Shown here piece after piece: positions 1 to 7,476 of a DNA stretch of 33,373 nt (within the stretch, counting starts at the first letter, position 1; every line of letters starts with the position of its first letter). The position numbers were made by a program, and so were the translations under genes. The stretch covers positions 1-33,373 of the forward strand of contig NZ_DLHQ01000041.1 of the NCBI RefSeq assembly GCF_002483305.1, read 5' to 3'. A model generated the notes under the pieces. It made no database searches. It was not told where the DNA came from and saw only the letters and a program-made list of their open reading frames with translations. The stretch is from Brevundimonas sp. UBA7664 (GTDB taxonomy: Bacteria; Pseudomonadota; Alphaproteobacteria; Caulobacterales; Caulobacteraceae).

Positions 1-48
1 CAGGGTCGGGATCATCAGCAGCAGGCGGCGTGCGATATAGGCTGTCAT
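1..48 (-). CDS. yejB: Peptide ABC transporter permease YejB-like, N-terminal fragment
   Basis: The gene runs off the left edge, so only about the first 16 residues are seen (MTAYIARRLLLMIPTL). This is the typical cytoplasmic start and first membrane helix of YejB/DppB-type ABC permeases. Its ATG overlaps the TGA of the upstream binding-protein gene in an ATGA, which indicates translational coupling in one operon. In the known family YejB pairs with YejE and the ATPase YejF to import oligopeptides and microcin C-like compounds. The assignment to Yej rather than another oligopeptide permease rests on the two YejA-like proteins upstream. Confidence 0.7.
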   Translation of the reverse strand, partial: MTAYIARRLLLMIPTL

Positions 49-1967
49 GGTTTGCCCGCCCTCTCGGCTGCCGACGCCTTGGCCGCGTCGCTCCACCACA
101 ATTCGATGCCGCCGACGCTGCCGAGGTAGCGCGGCAGCTTTTCAGGATGCGCGAACACGTCCCAATAGGCGATCGGATGATTGGTGCGATACCACTGCGG
201 CACCCAATAGCGCCCGGCGCGGAACACACGGTCGAAGGCGCGGCAGGCGGTGGTCAGTTCCGCGCGGCTTCCCGCATTGATGATCTTCTCCACCAGCGCG
301 TCGATCGCCGGGCTGGCGATGCCCGCGAGATTGTACGAGCCCTTGGTGGCCGCGGCCTGCGAGGTGAAGAACGGCCGCATGCTGTCGCCCGGCGTCGCCG
401 ACATGCTGAAGCGCTCGATGGTCATGTCGAAATCGAAATCCTCCACACGGGCGCGATACTGCACCGGATCGACGAGCCGCAGCGACGCCGCGATGCCCAG
501 CGTGCCGAGGTTCTTGATGTAGGGCGCGTGGTGCGCCTGCAATTGCGGCTCGTCGGCGAGGAATTCCACAATGAACGGCTCGCCGTTCGGCAGCACCCGT
601 TTGCCGTCCTTCACCACGCAGCCGGCGTCACGCAACAATTGCGCCGCCTTGCGCAGCAGTGCGCGATCCTGCCCCGAGCCGTCGGAGACCGGCGGCGAGA
701 ACGGCGCGCCGAACACCTCGTCCGGCACCTGGCCGCGAAACGGCTCCAGCAGTTGCAGTTCCTCGGGAGAGGGCATCCCCTCCGCCATCATGTCGGAATT
801 CTGGAACGGCGACTGTGTGCGCGCATAGGCGCCGTACATGATGGTCTTGTTGGTCCATTCGAAATCGAAGGCGAGATCGAGCGCCTCGCGGACGCGCGGG
901 TCCTTGAACTTGTCGCGCCGGGTGTTGATGAACCAGCCCTGCGCGCCGGAGGGCGTCAGGTCCGGCAGTTGCTCGCGCTTGACGCGGCCGTCCTTGATCG
1001 CCGGGAAATCGTAGCGCGTCGCCCAGACGCGCGCGGTGAATTCCTCGCGGAACAGATAGTTCTTCGCGGTGAAGCCTTCGAAGGCGACATCGCGGTCGCG
1101 ATAGAATTCGTAACGCACGGTGTCGAAGTTGTAGCTGCCGCGCATCGGCGCCAGCTCCGCGCCCCACCAGTCCTTGACGCGCTCGAACTCGATGTACCGA
1201 TTGACCTCGAAACGCGCCACCTTGTAGGGGCCGCAACCGAGCGGAATGTCCAGCGTCGATTCATCGAACGGCCGCTTGGCGTAATAGGCGCGCGAAAAGA
1301 TCGGCAGCCCGGCGACATAGAGCGGCACGTCGCGCGCGTGACCCTTGGCGAAGCGCACCACCACGGTGACGTCGTCGAGCGCCTCGGCGCCGACGACGTC
1401 GCGCATCTGTTGCAGGATCAGCGGATGGCCCTTGGCTTTCAGCGTGTTGAGCGAGAACGCCACGTCATGCGCGGTCAGCGGCGAGCCGTCGTGGAATGTC
1501 GCCTGCTTCCGCAGCGTGAAGTGGTAGGCGAGGCGGTCGTCCGAGATCGACACCGATTGCGCGACGAGGCCATACATCGCGTCGGGCTCGTCATAGGCGC
1601 GCACCATCAAGGGCGAAAACGTCAGGTCCATGCCCTGCGCGCCCTCGCCCTTCAGGATATAGGCATTGAGTGAATTGAAGGTCTGGTAGGACTGGTTATA
1701 GGCGCGCACCGACGGCACGGTGGAGAACGCGCCGCCCTTCGGCGCTTTCAGATTTACGTAATCGAAGTTGCTGAAGTCGGCGGCATACTTCAGGTCACCG
1801 AACACCGACATGCCGTGCTTCGCCGCGCCGCGGGGCGCTGCGTCGGATGTTGACGTCGCGGCTGCTTGCGCGAGTGCCTCGCGCGGATCGAACCCGGCCG
1901 CGAGGCCGGCTGCGCCAAGACCGAGGCCGAACACCTGTCGGCGGTTGAAGATGGGGGTGCGGATCAT
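45..1967 (-). CDS. yejA: Periplasmic oligopeptide/microcin C-type binding protein (SBP family 5, YejA-like), copy 1
   Basis: A 640-residue family 5 extracellular solute-binding protein, close to the usual YejA length of about 600. The N-terminus has a twin-arginine export motif (NRRQVF, Arg 9-10), then a hydrophobic stretch and an Ala-rich cleavage region. The mature part starts with the YejA-type HGMSVFGDLKYAADFSNFDY block. Further family features are FDYVNLKAPKGG, LTAHDVAFSLNTL and a long C-terminal lobe ending in YWDVFAHPEKLPRY. It should bind peptides in the periplasm and deliver them to the permease whose start overlaps its stop. A second, divergent paralogue lies 215 nt upstream on the same strand. 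Substrate specificity cannot be read from the sequence. Confidence 0.88.
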   Translation of the reverse strand: MIRTPIFNRRQVFGLGLGAAGLAAGFDPREALAQAAATSTSDAAPRGAAKHGMSVFGDLKYAADFSNFDYVNLKAPKGGAFSTVPSVRAYNQSYQTFNSLNAYILKGEGAQGMDLTFSPLMVRAYDEPDAMYGLVAQSVSISDDRLAYHFTLRKQATFHDGSPLTAHDVAFSLNTLKAKGHPLILQQMRDVVGAEALDDVTVVVRFAKGHARDVPLYVAGLPIFSRAYYAKRPFDESTLDIPLGCGPYKVARFEVNRYIEFERVKDWWGAELAPMRGSYNFDTVRYEFYRDRDVAFEGFTAKNYLFREEFTARVWATRYDFPAIKDGRVKREQLPDLTPSGAQGWFINTRRDKFKDPRVREALDLAFDFEWTNKTIMYGAYARTQSPFQNSDMMAEGMPSPEELQLLEPFRGQVPDEVFGAPFSPPVSDGSGQDRALLRKAAQLLRDAGCVVKDGKRVLPNGEPFIVEFLADEPQLQAHHAPYIKNLGTLGIAASLRLVDPVQYRARVEDFDFDMTIERFSMSATPGDSMRPFFTSQAAATKGSYNLAGIASPAIDALVEKIINAGSRAELTTACRAFDRVFRAGRYWVPQWYRTNHPIAYWDVFAHPEKLPRYLGSVGGIELWWSDAAKASAAERAGKP

Positions 1968-2047
1968 CGGGTACGGACCGGGCGGTTATGAAACCTGAGG
2001 GGAATAACATTCTGCACTTCAAAAAGTCTCCCAGTCCGCCCTCGAAT

Positions 2048-2130
2048 CGTCATTGCGAGCGAAGCGAAGCAATCCAGAAAACGACGAGGAAGAACTGGAT
2101 TGCTTCGTCGCTTCGCTCCTCGCAATGACG
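2048..2130. repeat. Interrupted palindrome between the two yejA-like genes
   Basis: The left arm starts CGTCATTGCGAGCGAAGCGA and the right arm ends CTCCTCGCAATGACG. The arms are about 30-36 nt and nearly complementary, with a few unpaired bases, around a short centre. Repeats of the GTCATTGCGAG type are widespread intergenic elements in many bacteria including Bradyrhizobiaceae, so it is not taxon-specific on its own. Lying inside the operon, it would form a strong RNA hairpin between the two binding-protein cistrons and could protect or separate the transcripts. The remaining bases of the 215-nt spacer show no gene. Confidence 0.85.
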
Positions 2131-2182
2131 ATGATCGTGAGGCGATCTCGCCGGCCACGATGGAATGCCACACCCCTCACCC

Positions 2183-4075
2183 TCACTTGCCGATCTTCGC
2201 GGCCTTGTCGGCGTCATACCACCACACCGTGGGGAACGACGCCAAACCGTATTTGGGCATCGTTTCGGGCTTGCCGAAGCGGTCCCAGCGCGCGGTGCGC
2301 TGGAACGGATAGGTCCATTGCGGCACCACGTAATAGTGATGCAGCAGCACACGGTCGAGCGCGCGGGTGGCGGCCACCAGATCGTCGCGATCCTTGGTGA
2401 AGATGACACGCTCGATCAGCTTGTCGATCGCCGCGTTCTTGATGCCGATCAGGTTGCGCGAGCCGGCGGTGTCGGCGGCGTGCGAGCCCCAGTATTCGCG
2501 TTGCTCGTTGCCGGGCGACAGCGACTCTCCCCACGACGACACGATAATATCGAAATCCCAGCTTCGCATCCGGTTCTCGTATTGCGTGGGATCGATATTG
2601 CGCACGCTGACCGCGATGCCGAGCCGTTCCAGCGACGGCTTGAAGAACAGCATCACCCGTTCCATCGCCGGATCCTCAACCAGCAACTCGATGGTGAAGG
2701 GCGTACCGCTTTTCGTCTCCACCAGCTTGCGCTCGCGCACCTCGTAGCCGGCCTCCTTCAACAGCTTCAGCGCCTCGCGCAAATTGTTGCGCACGGCCTC
2801 GGCGTTGCCGCCGACCGGATTGGTGTAGGGCGCGGTGAAAACCTCGGGCGGCACGTCCGCGCGAACGGTTTCCAGAATCTCCAGCTCCCTGCCTTGCGGC
2901 AAGCCGGAGGACGCCAGCTCGGTGCCGTGAAAATAGCTGCTGATGCGCTGATACTGGCCGAAGAAGATCTGCTTGTTCATCTCCTCGAAGTCGAACGCGA
3001 AGTTCAGCGCGCGACGCACCCGCGCATCGGAAAATTTCGGCCGGCGGCTGTTCATCACAAAGGCCTGCATGATGCCGGAGTTGCGGTTGGGGAATTCCTC
3101 CAGCACCACGCGCTTGTCCTTCACCGCCGGGAAATCGTAGGCGGTCGCCCAGTTCTTGGCGCTGTTCTCGCTGCGCCAGTCGATCTGGTCGGCCTTGAAG
3201 GCTTCCAGCGCCACGGTCGGATCGCGAAAATACTCGTAGCGGATTTCGTCGAAGTTGTTGCGGCCGATATTGACGTTGAGCTTCGCGCCCCAGTGATCCT
3301 TGACCCGCTCCAGAGTCACCGAGCGCCCGGCAACAAAGCTCTTGATGCGATAGGCGGCCGAGCCGAGCGGCGGCTCCAGCGTGGTCGCGGTGACATCGCG
3401 CTTGTTGCCCTTGGCGTCGGTGCCTTCCCACCAGTGCTTCGGCAGCACCATGAGCTGGCCGACAATCTGCGGCAGTTCGCGATTGCCCGGCGCGTCGAAG
3501 GTGAAGGTCACCTCGCGCTCGCCGGTTTTCTCGGCCTTCACCACGTGGCGATAGTAGGCGGCGTATTGCGGATGGTTCTTCTTGAACGCCTCCAGCGACC
3601 AGACCACGTCCTCCGGCGTCACCGGCTTGCCGTCGTGCCAGCGCGCCTCGGCGCGCAGGCGATAGATGACCGAGGCATAATCGTCGGGATAGCGCACGGC
3701 TTCGGCAAGCAGCCCGTATTCGGTGGAGACTTCGTCGAGCGCCGGCGTCGTCAGCGATTCATAGATCAGCCCCACCGCGCCGGCGATCGAACCCTTCACG
3801 CCGGAGACCACGACATTGAAACTGTCGAAGGTGCCAAGCGCGGTCTGCCGCACCACGCCGGCCTTCGGCGCGGCCGGGTTGACGTAGTCGAAATGCTTGA
3901 AGCCGTCCGCGTATTTCACGCTGCCGAACAGCGACAGCCCGTGCCGCCACGCCGGCCCTGCGGCGGCTTGCGCCCGCGCCCGCGATATCGGCGGCACACC
4001 CGCCGCGAGAGGAAGAACCGGGGCGGCGGCCAACGCCGCGCCACTCTGAAGCAAAACTCGCCGGGTAATTGCCAA
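2183..4075 (-). CDS. Periplasmic oligopeptide-binding protein (SBP family 5, YejA-like), copy 2
   Basis: A 630-residue paralogue of the downstream YejA-like protein, first in the operon. The start MAITRRVLLQSGAALAAAP carries a twin-arginine motif (Arg 5-6) and a hydrophobic core, so export is probably by the Tat route. The mature start WRHGLSLFGSVKYADGFKHF matches the corresponding block in copy 1. Both share NFDEIRYEYFRD/NFDTVRYEFYRD-like and FDFEWTNK/FDFEEMNK segments, so they are ancient duplicates rather than a recent copy. The pair probably feeds one YejBEF permease with different peptides. Binding preference is unknown. Confidence 0.88.
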   Translation of the reverse strand: MAITRRVLLQSGAALAAAPVLPLAAGVPPISRARAQAAAGPAWRHGLSLFGSVKYADGFKHFDYVNPAAPKAGVVRQTALGTFDSFNVVVSGVKGSIAGAVGLIYESLTTPALDEVSTEYGLLAEAVRYPDDYASVIYRLRAEARWHDGKPVTPEDVVWSLEAFKKNHPQYAAYYRHVVKAEKTGEREVTFTFDAPGNRELPQIVGQLMVLPKHWWEGTDAKGNKRDVTATTLEPPLGSAAYRIKSFVAGRSVTLERVKDHWGAKLNVNIGRNNFDEIRYEYFRDPTVALEAFKADQIDWRSENSAKNWATAYDFPAVKDKRVVLEEFPNRNSGIMQAFVMNSRRPKFSDARVRRALNFAFDFEEMNKQIFFGQYQRISSYFHGTELASSGLPQGRELEILETVRADVPPEVFTAPYTNPVGGNAEAVRNNLREALKLLKEAGYEVRERKLVETKSGTPFTIELLVEDPAMERVMLFFKPSLERLGIAVSVRNIDPTQYENRMRSWDFDIIVSSWGESLSPGNEQREYWGSHAADTAGSRNLIGIKNAAIDKLIERVIFTKDRDDLVAATRALDRVLLHHYYVVPQWTYPFQRTARWDRFGKPETMPKYGLASFPTVWWYDADKAAKIGK

Positions 4076-4158
4076 TGCGCTTTCCCTGTCCGTGCCGTTG
4101 CCGCAGCCTCGGGCGAATCGCCCGCCGCCGCGCGTGGTTGATCCTAGAGCGATTTGAT

Positions 4159-4176
4159 CCCCGATTGAATCGGGGG
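4159..4176. repeat. Short perfect hairpin upstream of the yej operon
   Basis: CCCCGATT, a single G, then AATCGGGG form a perfect 8-bp inverted repeat, preceded by TAGAGCGATTTGAT. Palindromes of this flavour are common intergenic elements in rhizobia and relatives (general knowledge, not checked). It lies about 85 nt upstream of the first yejA-like start, so it is in the leader or promoter region. Confidence 0.6.
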
Positions 4177-4256
4177 CAGCTGCCGTCCGGGCTCGCGGCG
4201 CCCGATCGGACTGCCACGATTCCGCAGGTCGCCGCGGGATCGTTCATGACAAAGTG

Positions 4257-4295
4257 GACACCGATTTGACGGCGAGAGCACGTGAAATCGGTGTC
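4257..4295. repeat. Perfect 11-bp inverted repeat in the yej/cycM spacer
   Basis: GACACCGATTT (4257-4267) is mirrored exactly by AAATCGGTGTC (4285-4295) around a 17-nt loop. The 503-nt spacer from 4076 to 4578 holds this repeat, the hairpin at 4159-4176 and the cycM terminator. The part from 4296 to 4522 shows no convincing gene: open frames there lack protein-like composition and cross the terminator. Confidence 0.6.
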
Positions 4296-4522
4296 ATCTT
4301 GTTTTGTGCGCGGATTTGCAGCACGAAAATCGCCATCCCCACGCAGGCGGGCCCCATACGCCGCAGCCGTTTGGCTCTATCAACAGGCCAAAATTACTCC
4401 GTAACAACCAGCCGCAGGGTTATGGCTCCCCGCTGCGCGAGGACGACGGCGAGGTTGTTTCACTGTCCTGCGACCAAACGTCCCGCCGGACAACGGGCGG
4501 ACCGAGGCAACACGCATGCAAC

Positions 4523-4549
4523 AAAAAAGGCCGGGAAACCCGGCCTTTT
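4523..4549 (-). terminator. Rho-independent terminator of cycM
   Basis: Read on the minus strand it is AAAAGGCCGGG, loop TTT, CCCGGCC, then a run of six T. The 7-bp all-GC stem with a U-tract sits 30-56 nt past the cycM stop codon. It also separates cycM from the yej operon on the same strand. Confidence 0.9.
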
Positions 4550-4578
4550 CGAGATCATGTCAGAACGACCGAGTGCGT

Positions 4579-5127
4579 TTACTTCGCCGCGGTCGGCAGC
4601 GGCGCCGGGTGGTCCGACATCGAATTGAGGTAGGCGATCATATCGGCGCGCTCGCTATCCTTGGAGAGGCCAGCGAAGCCCATCGCGGTGCCGGGGACGA
4701 AGCCCTTCGGGCTCTTCAGGAAGTGGTCGAGATCCTCGAACGTCCAGGTGCCGCCCTTCTCCTTCATCGCCTTGGAGAAGTTGAAGCCGCGACCCTCGCC
4801 CTTCTTCTCGTTGACGACGCCGAACAGGTTCGGGCCGACGCGGTTGGGGCCGCCCTTCTCGAAGGTATGGCAGGCGGCGCATTTCTTGGCGGCGGTGGCG
4901 CCCTTCTCCACGGAGGCAGTCTGCAGCAGCTTTTCGATCGGCTCGGACTTCTCCGCCGCGGCGCCCTTGGCGTCGCCGCCGGCGGCTTCCTTCACGGCAA
5001 TCTCAAAGCCCGGCTTTTCCGGCATGACCGGCGAGAAAATCGCCTGAGCGGCAAAGCTGGTGACGAGAACGACGAGACAGGTGGCGAGGATCGCCCCGAG
5101 AATCTTGTTAAGCTCAAAGGAGTCCAT
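4579..5127 (-). CDS. cycM: Membrane-anchored class I cytochrome c (CycM-like, c552)
   Basis: A 182-residue protein with an uncleaved N-terminal membrane anchor (about residues 10-31), a flexible Ala/Glu/Lys linker to about residue 72, and a class I cytochrome c domain. Haem attachment is CAACH at 83-87 and the axial methionine is probably Met149 in PGTAMGF. Bradyrhizobium japonicum CycM, which passes electrons to the aa3 oxidase, is of similar length (about 184) and layout. The start MDSFELNK is highly conserved in this family. The gene is divergent from kdsB, an arrangement I recall from several alphaproteobacteria. It has its own terminator and lower GC than the genes to its right. Confidence 0.88.
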   Translation of the reverse strand: MDSFELNKILGAILATCLVVLVTSFAAQAIFSPVMPEKPGFEIAVKEAAGGDAKGAAAEKSEPIEKLLQTASVEKGATAAKKCAACHTFEKGGPNRVGPNLFGVVNEKKGEGRGFNFSKAMKEKGGTWTFEDLDHFLKSPKGFVPGTAMGFAGLSKDSERADMIAYLNSMSDHPAPLPTAAK

Positions 5128-5339
5128 TGCGGATCAGGCTCCAGACCGGAAGGTCAACTTGTAGGCCGAACGAAGGCGACCAAGGATTTTGCGCCCGGAA
5201 TCGATCTAAAAAGAGGGGGCGATGGCGATGAGATACCGGTTTGCCCCGCCTCTGGCAACCCGTATAAACAGACCGTCACGGGAAAAAAGTCCCGCTATTT
5301 GGGCGCAAGTCACGCCCTCGCCAGACCTGTAAACACGCG
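5128..5339. other. Divergent cycM/kdsB spacer and compositional seam
   Basis: A 212-nt region containing no gene. It is visibly richer in A and T than the kdsB side (ATCTAAAAAGAG, CGTATAAACAG, GGGAAAAAAGTCCCGC). GGGA and TCCC around an A-run (about 5280-5292) make a small hairpin. It should hold both promoters, but I cannot assign -35/-10 boxes reliably. Base composition changes across this spacer from about 60% GC on the left to above 70% in kdsB. Confidence 0.5.
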
Positions 5340-6068
5340 ATGCCACAGCCGCTTATCCTGATCCCCGCTCGCATGGCGGCGACCCGCCTGCCGGGCAAGC
5401 CGCTCGCCGATATCGGCGGCGTGCCGATGATCGTGCGCGCCTGGAGTCAGGCGGTTCTTTCAGGCCTGCCCGTCGCCGTCGCCGCGGGCGATCCGGAGAT
5501 CGTGGCCGCCATCGAGTCGGCCGGCGGCGTGGCCGTCCTGACCGATCCGGATCTGCCGTCCGGCTCCGACCGCATCCGCGCCGCGCTGCACGCCATCGAC
5601 CCCGACGGCCGCCATGACGCGGTGATCAACCTGCAGGGCGACATGCCGTTCGCCGATCCGGGGCTGGCCCTGGCCTGCGCCGCCCTGCTGCATGGCGAGC
5701 CCGCCTGCGACATCGCCACCCTGATCGCGCCCGAGGCGGACCCCTCGGACCGCTCGAACCCCGACGTGGTCAAGGCCGTGGTGGCGTTGGAGGCGGGCGA
5801 GCGCCACGGCCGCGCCCTCTATTTCACCCGCTCGACCCTGTACGGCGACGCCCCCGTCTGGCGGCACATCGGCCTCTACGGCTACCGCCGCGCCGCCCTC
5901 GATCGCTTCTGCGCCGCCCCGCCGTCCCCGCTGGAACGCCGGGAAAAGCTGGAACAGCTCCGCGCGCTGGAGATGGGCCTCCAGATCTGGGCGGCGGTCA
6001 TCGACGAGGCGCCTCTGTCGGTCGACAATCCTGACGATCTGGCGGCCGCGCGGGCGCTCGCTCGCTAG
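5340..6068 (+). CDS. kdsB: 3-deoxy-manno-octulosonate cytidylyltransferase (CMP-KDO synthetase)
   Basis: A 242-residue enzyme of the usual KdsB length. It activates KDO with CTP to give CMP-KDO for lipid A inner-core assembly in the cytoplasm. Hallmarks are the N-terminal nucleotide-binding LIPARMAATRLPGKPLADIGG-type block (residues 6-26), LPSGSDRI, VINLQGDMPF (metal-binding Asp), VVKAV, ALYFTRS, HIGLYGYRR and SPLERREKLEQLRALE near the C-terminus. No clear Shine-Dalgarno sequence precedes the ATG. It is divergent from cycM and ends in a hairpin at 6081. Its 5' conserved block is where the left, lower-GC zone ends, so a hybrid origin of the first codons is possible. Confidence 0.95.
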   Translation: MPQPLILIPARMAATRLPGKPLADIGGVPMIVRAWSQAVLSGLPVAVAAGDPEIVAAIESAGGVAVLTDPDLPSGSDRIRAALHAIDPDGRHDAVINLQGDMPFADPGLALACAALLHGEPACDIATLIAPEADPSDRSNPDVVKAVVALEAGERHGRALYFTRSTLYGDAPVWRHIGLYGYRRAALDRFCAAPPSPLERREKLEQLRALEMGLQIWAAVIDEAPLSVDNPDDLAAARALAR

Positions 6069-6080
6069 GCTCGCCACTCA

Positions 6081-6097
6081 TCCCGGCGCAGCCGGGA
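6081..6097 (+). terminator. Hairpin downstream of kdsB
   Basis: TCCCGGC, loop GCA, GCCGGGA make a perfect 7-bp stem 12 nt past the kdsB stop, followed by ATCTTTCG. It is probably a terminator, though the U-tract is poor. Confidence 0.55.
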
Positions 6098-6126
6098 ATC
6101 TTTCGATCCCGGTTCATCGATGAGAT

Positions 6127-6233
6127 GGTTCATCACCAAGGACACCAAGGATCACAAAGAACACGAAGAAGGTTGCGCCGGGCTCCGGTCCCTTTGTGCC
6201 CTTCGTGACCCTTCGTGTCCTTTGTGATGAACC
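6127..6233. repeat. Long GAAGGACAC-type inverted repeat, copy A
   Basis: The left arm (6127 to about 6172) starts GGTTCATCACCAAGGACACC and the right arm (6191-6233) ends CCTTTGTGATGAACC. The arms are about 43 nt with few mismatches, and each is built of short near-repeats of the form CAAGGACAC or GAAGG(G)CAC. The element fills the space between the convergent kdsB and nudC genes, where it could act as a two-way terminator. A second copy is at 11975-12150. Confidence 0.85.
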
Positions 6234-6283
6234 TTCCAGTCTTGGCCAGACGTCCTCGAACGCCGGCTAGGCCGGATTGCGTC

Positions 6284-7213
6284 TCAGATGTCGAAACCGT
6301 CCACCCAGGCCTGCAGCAAGGTGCGCGCGATCGCGATCCTCGGCGGGGCCTTGATCGTCGGGTGGGTCCCCTCAAGACAGGCCCGTGCTTCCGATTTCGT
6401 CAGCCAGGCGACCGCCTCCAGTTCCGTCTGATCGGGCCGCGCGTCGTCAGAATCGACCTCGCACACCAGCCCGATCATCAGCTGCGACGGGAACGGCCAC
6501 GGCTGGCTCGAGTGATAGCGGACCGCCGTCACCGTCAGCCCGGCCTCCTCGGCGATCTCGCGGGCGCAGGCCGCCTCTATGGTCTCGCCGGGCTCCAGGA
6601 AGCCCGCCAGGGCTGACATCCGCCCCGCGGGCCAGGCCGCCTGCCGGCCCAGCAGACAGACCGGCTCCGCCCCGCCCTTGTAGACCGCCAGCATGATGGT
6701 CACCGGGTCGACGCGCGGAAAATGCTCCACGCCGCAGGCCGGGCAGACCCGTTTCCAGCCGCCGCAGGCGTTCTCGCTCTCCACCCCGCAAGCGGCGCAG
6801 AAGCCGTGCCGCCGCCGCCAGTCGAACAGCGACTTGGCCGTCCCCGCCATGGCCGCGTCCGGCCCCGGCAACATCGCCGCCGCCTCGCGCATCTCGTGAA
6901 ACGCCCCCAGCCCGGCCATCGGCCCGGCCGCCGGGTCGACCGATCCCTCGACCTCCACCGCGAAACAGGGCGCGCCCTTCCACAGGCCGAGGAACAGCTC
7001 GCGATCCGGGACCACCGCCCGCGCATGGTCCAGCGCCAGCCAGGCCAGCCGTGGCTGAGTCCCGACCTCGATCAGCGGCCGGCCCTCCCACAGCACCAGG
7101 GCCACGGCGTCAGGGCTCGCGCCCTGTTCGGCCAGCCAGTCCGGATCGTTACGGAGATCGCCCGCCCGGTCGAGCGGGTCTCCGGCGAAGGTGTTCAGCA
7201 CGGGGAGGGGCAT
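6284..7213 (-). CDS. nudC: NADH pyrophosphatase / NAD-cap decapping Nudix hydrolase
   Basis: 309 residues. The protein has an N-terminal NudC domain, a four-cysteine zinc ribbon (CAAC, about 19 residues later CPAC) and a complete Nudix box, G-x5-E-x7-REIAEEAGL. This is followed by SQPWPFPS, the signature that separates NADH pyrophosphatases from other Nudix enzymes. The family cleaves NAD(H) to NMN(H) and AMP and removes NAD caps from RNA. The start ATG sits 61 nt from the SRP RNA on the other strand. The gene converges on kdsB across a long inverted repeat. Confidence 0.93.
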   Translation of the reverse strand: MPLPVLNTFAGDPLDRAGDLRNDPDWLAEQGASPDAVALVLWEGRPLIEVGTQPRLAWLALDHARAVVPDRELFLGLWKGAPCFAVEVEGSVDPAAGPMAGLGAFHEMREAAAMLPGPDAAMAGTAKSLFDWRRRHGFCAACGVESENACGGWKRVCPACGVEHFPRVDPVTIMLAVYKGGAEPVCLLGRQAAWPAGRMSALAGFLEPGETIEAACAREIAEEAGLTVTAVRYHSSQPWPFPSQLMIGLVCEVDSDDARPDQTELEAVAWLTKSEARACLEGTHPTIKAPPRIAIARTLLQAWVDGFDI

Positions 7214-7273
7214 GGACGCTGTCTAGCAAGCCCCGGCTTGCATCCGCGAGCCGGAATCGTCATATCTCCTCAC

Positions 7274-7358
7274 GGAGATCGCGGGCGAAGGTTTCGCCAA
7301 CCTGGTCAGGGCCGGAAGGCAGCAGCCACAACGAATTCCCCTTCGGGTCGCGGTCTCC
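7274..7358 (+). ncRNA. ffs: Signal recognition particle RNA (4.5S/small bacterial type)
   Basis: The apical domain carries the near-universal Ffh-binding block CAGG..CGGAAGGCAGCAGCC (within 7299-7328). The ends close into one long hairpin: GGAGATCGCG (7274-7283) pairs with CGCGGTCTCC (7349-7358) with one G-U, and CGAAGG (7286-7291) pairs with CCTTCG (7340-7345). The transcript may extend about 5-10 nt on each side. With Ffh it targets membrane and exported proteins to the translocon. A position just upstream of dnaX is common in alphaproteobacteria. Confidence 0.93.
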
Positions 7359-7372
7359 ACTCTCCCTTCTTT

Positions 7373-7414
7373 GTGCGCTAACGCTCGCGACGCGGTCGCT
7401 CGCTGTTTGAGCGC
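7373..7414. repeat. Covarying hairpin element, copy 1 (ffs/DUF3597 spacer)
   Basis: This 42-nt element starts GTGCGCTAACGCTC and ends GCTGTTTGAGCGC. The outer stem is GCGCT with AGCGC and the inner stem is GCGA with TCGC around a CGCGG loop. Copies 2 (22733-22776) and 3 (30021-30062) keep the same plan with different stem bases. This copy lies about 15 nt past the SRP RNA and 62 nt before the next start codon. Confidence 0.8.
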
Positions 7415-7422
7415 GGCCGCAC

Positions 7423-7447
7423 GGAACCCCGTCCGCCGCCAACCGCT
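7423..7447 (+). promoter_or_regulatory. Candidate EcfG/SigT-type general stress promoter
   Basis: GGAAC (7423-7427), 16 nt, then CGCT (7444-7447). The alphaproteobacterial general-stress sigma consensus is GGAAC, 16-17 nt, CGTT, so the -35 box is perfect and the -10 box is 3 of 4. Transcription would start about 22 nt before the ATG, leaving room for the AAGGAG ribosome site. In a GC-rich genome such matches also occur by chance. Confidence 0.35.
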
Positions 7448-7476
7448 CCCTCTGCTCATCCATCGAAGGAGCGGAC

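Noticed and set aside
2165..4141. Very long open frames antisense to the yejA-like, dnaX, fadJ, thiolase and GH15 genes
   Set aside because: High-GC antisense frames stay open by codon bias; they are rich in Arg, Gly, His and Leu and show no domain signatures, while the opposite strand carries clear families.
4254..4628. Open frame of 124 codons on the plus strand between the yej operon and cycM
   Set aside because: Low-complexity Arg/Thr/Pro composition, no ribosome site, and it crosses the cycM terminator and runs antisense into cycM.
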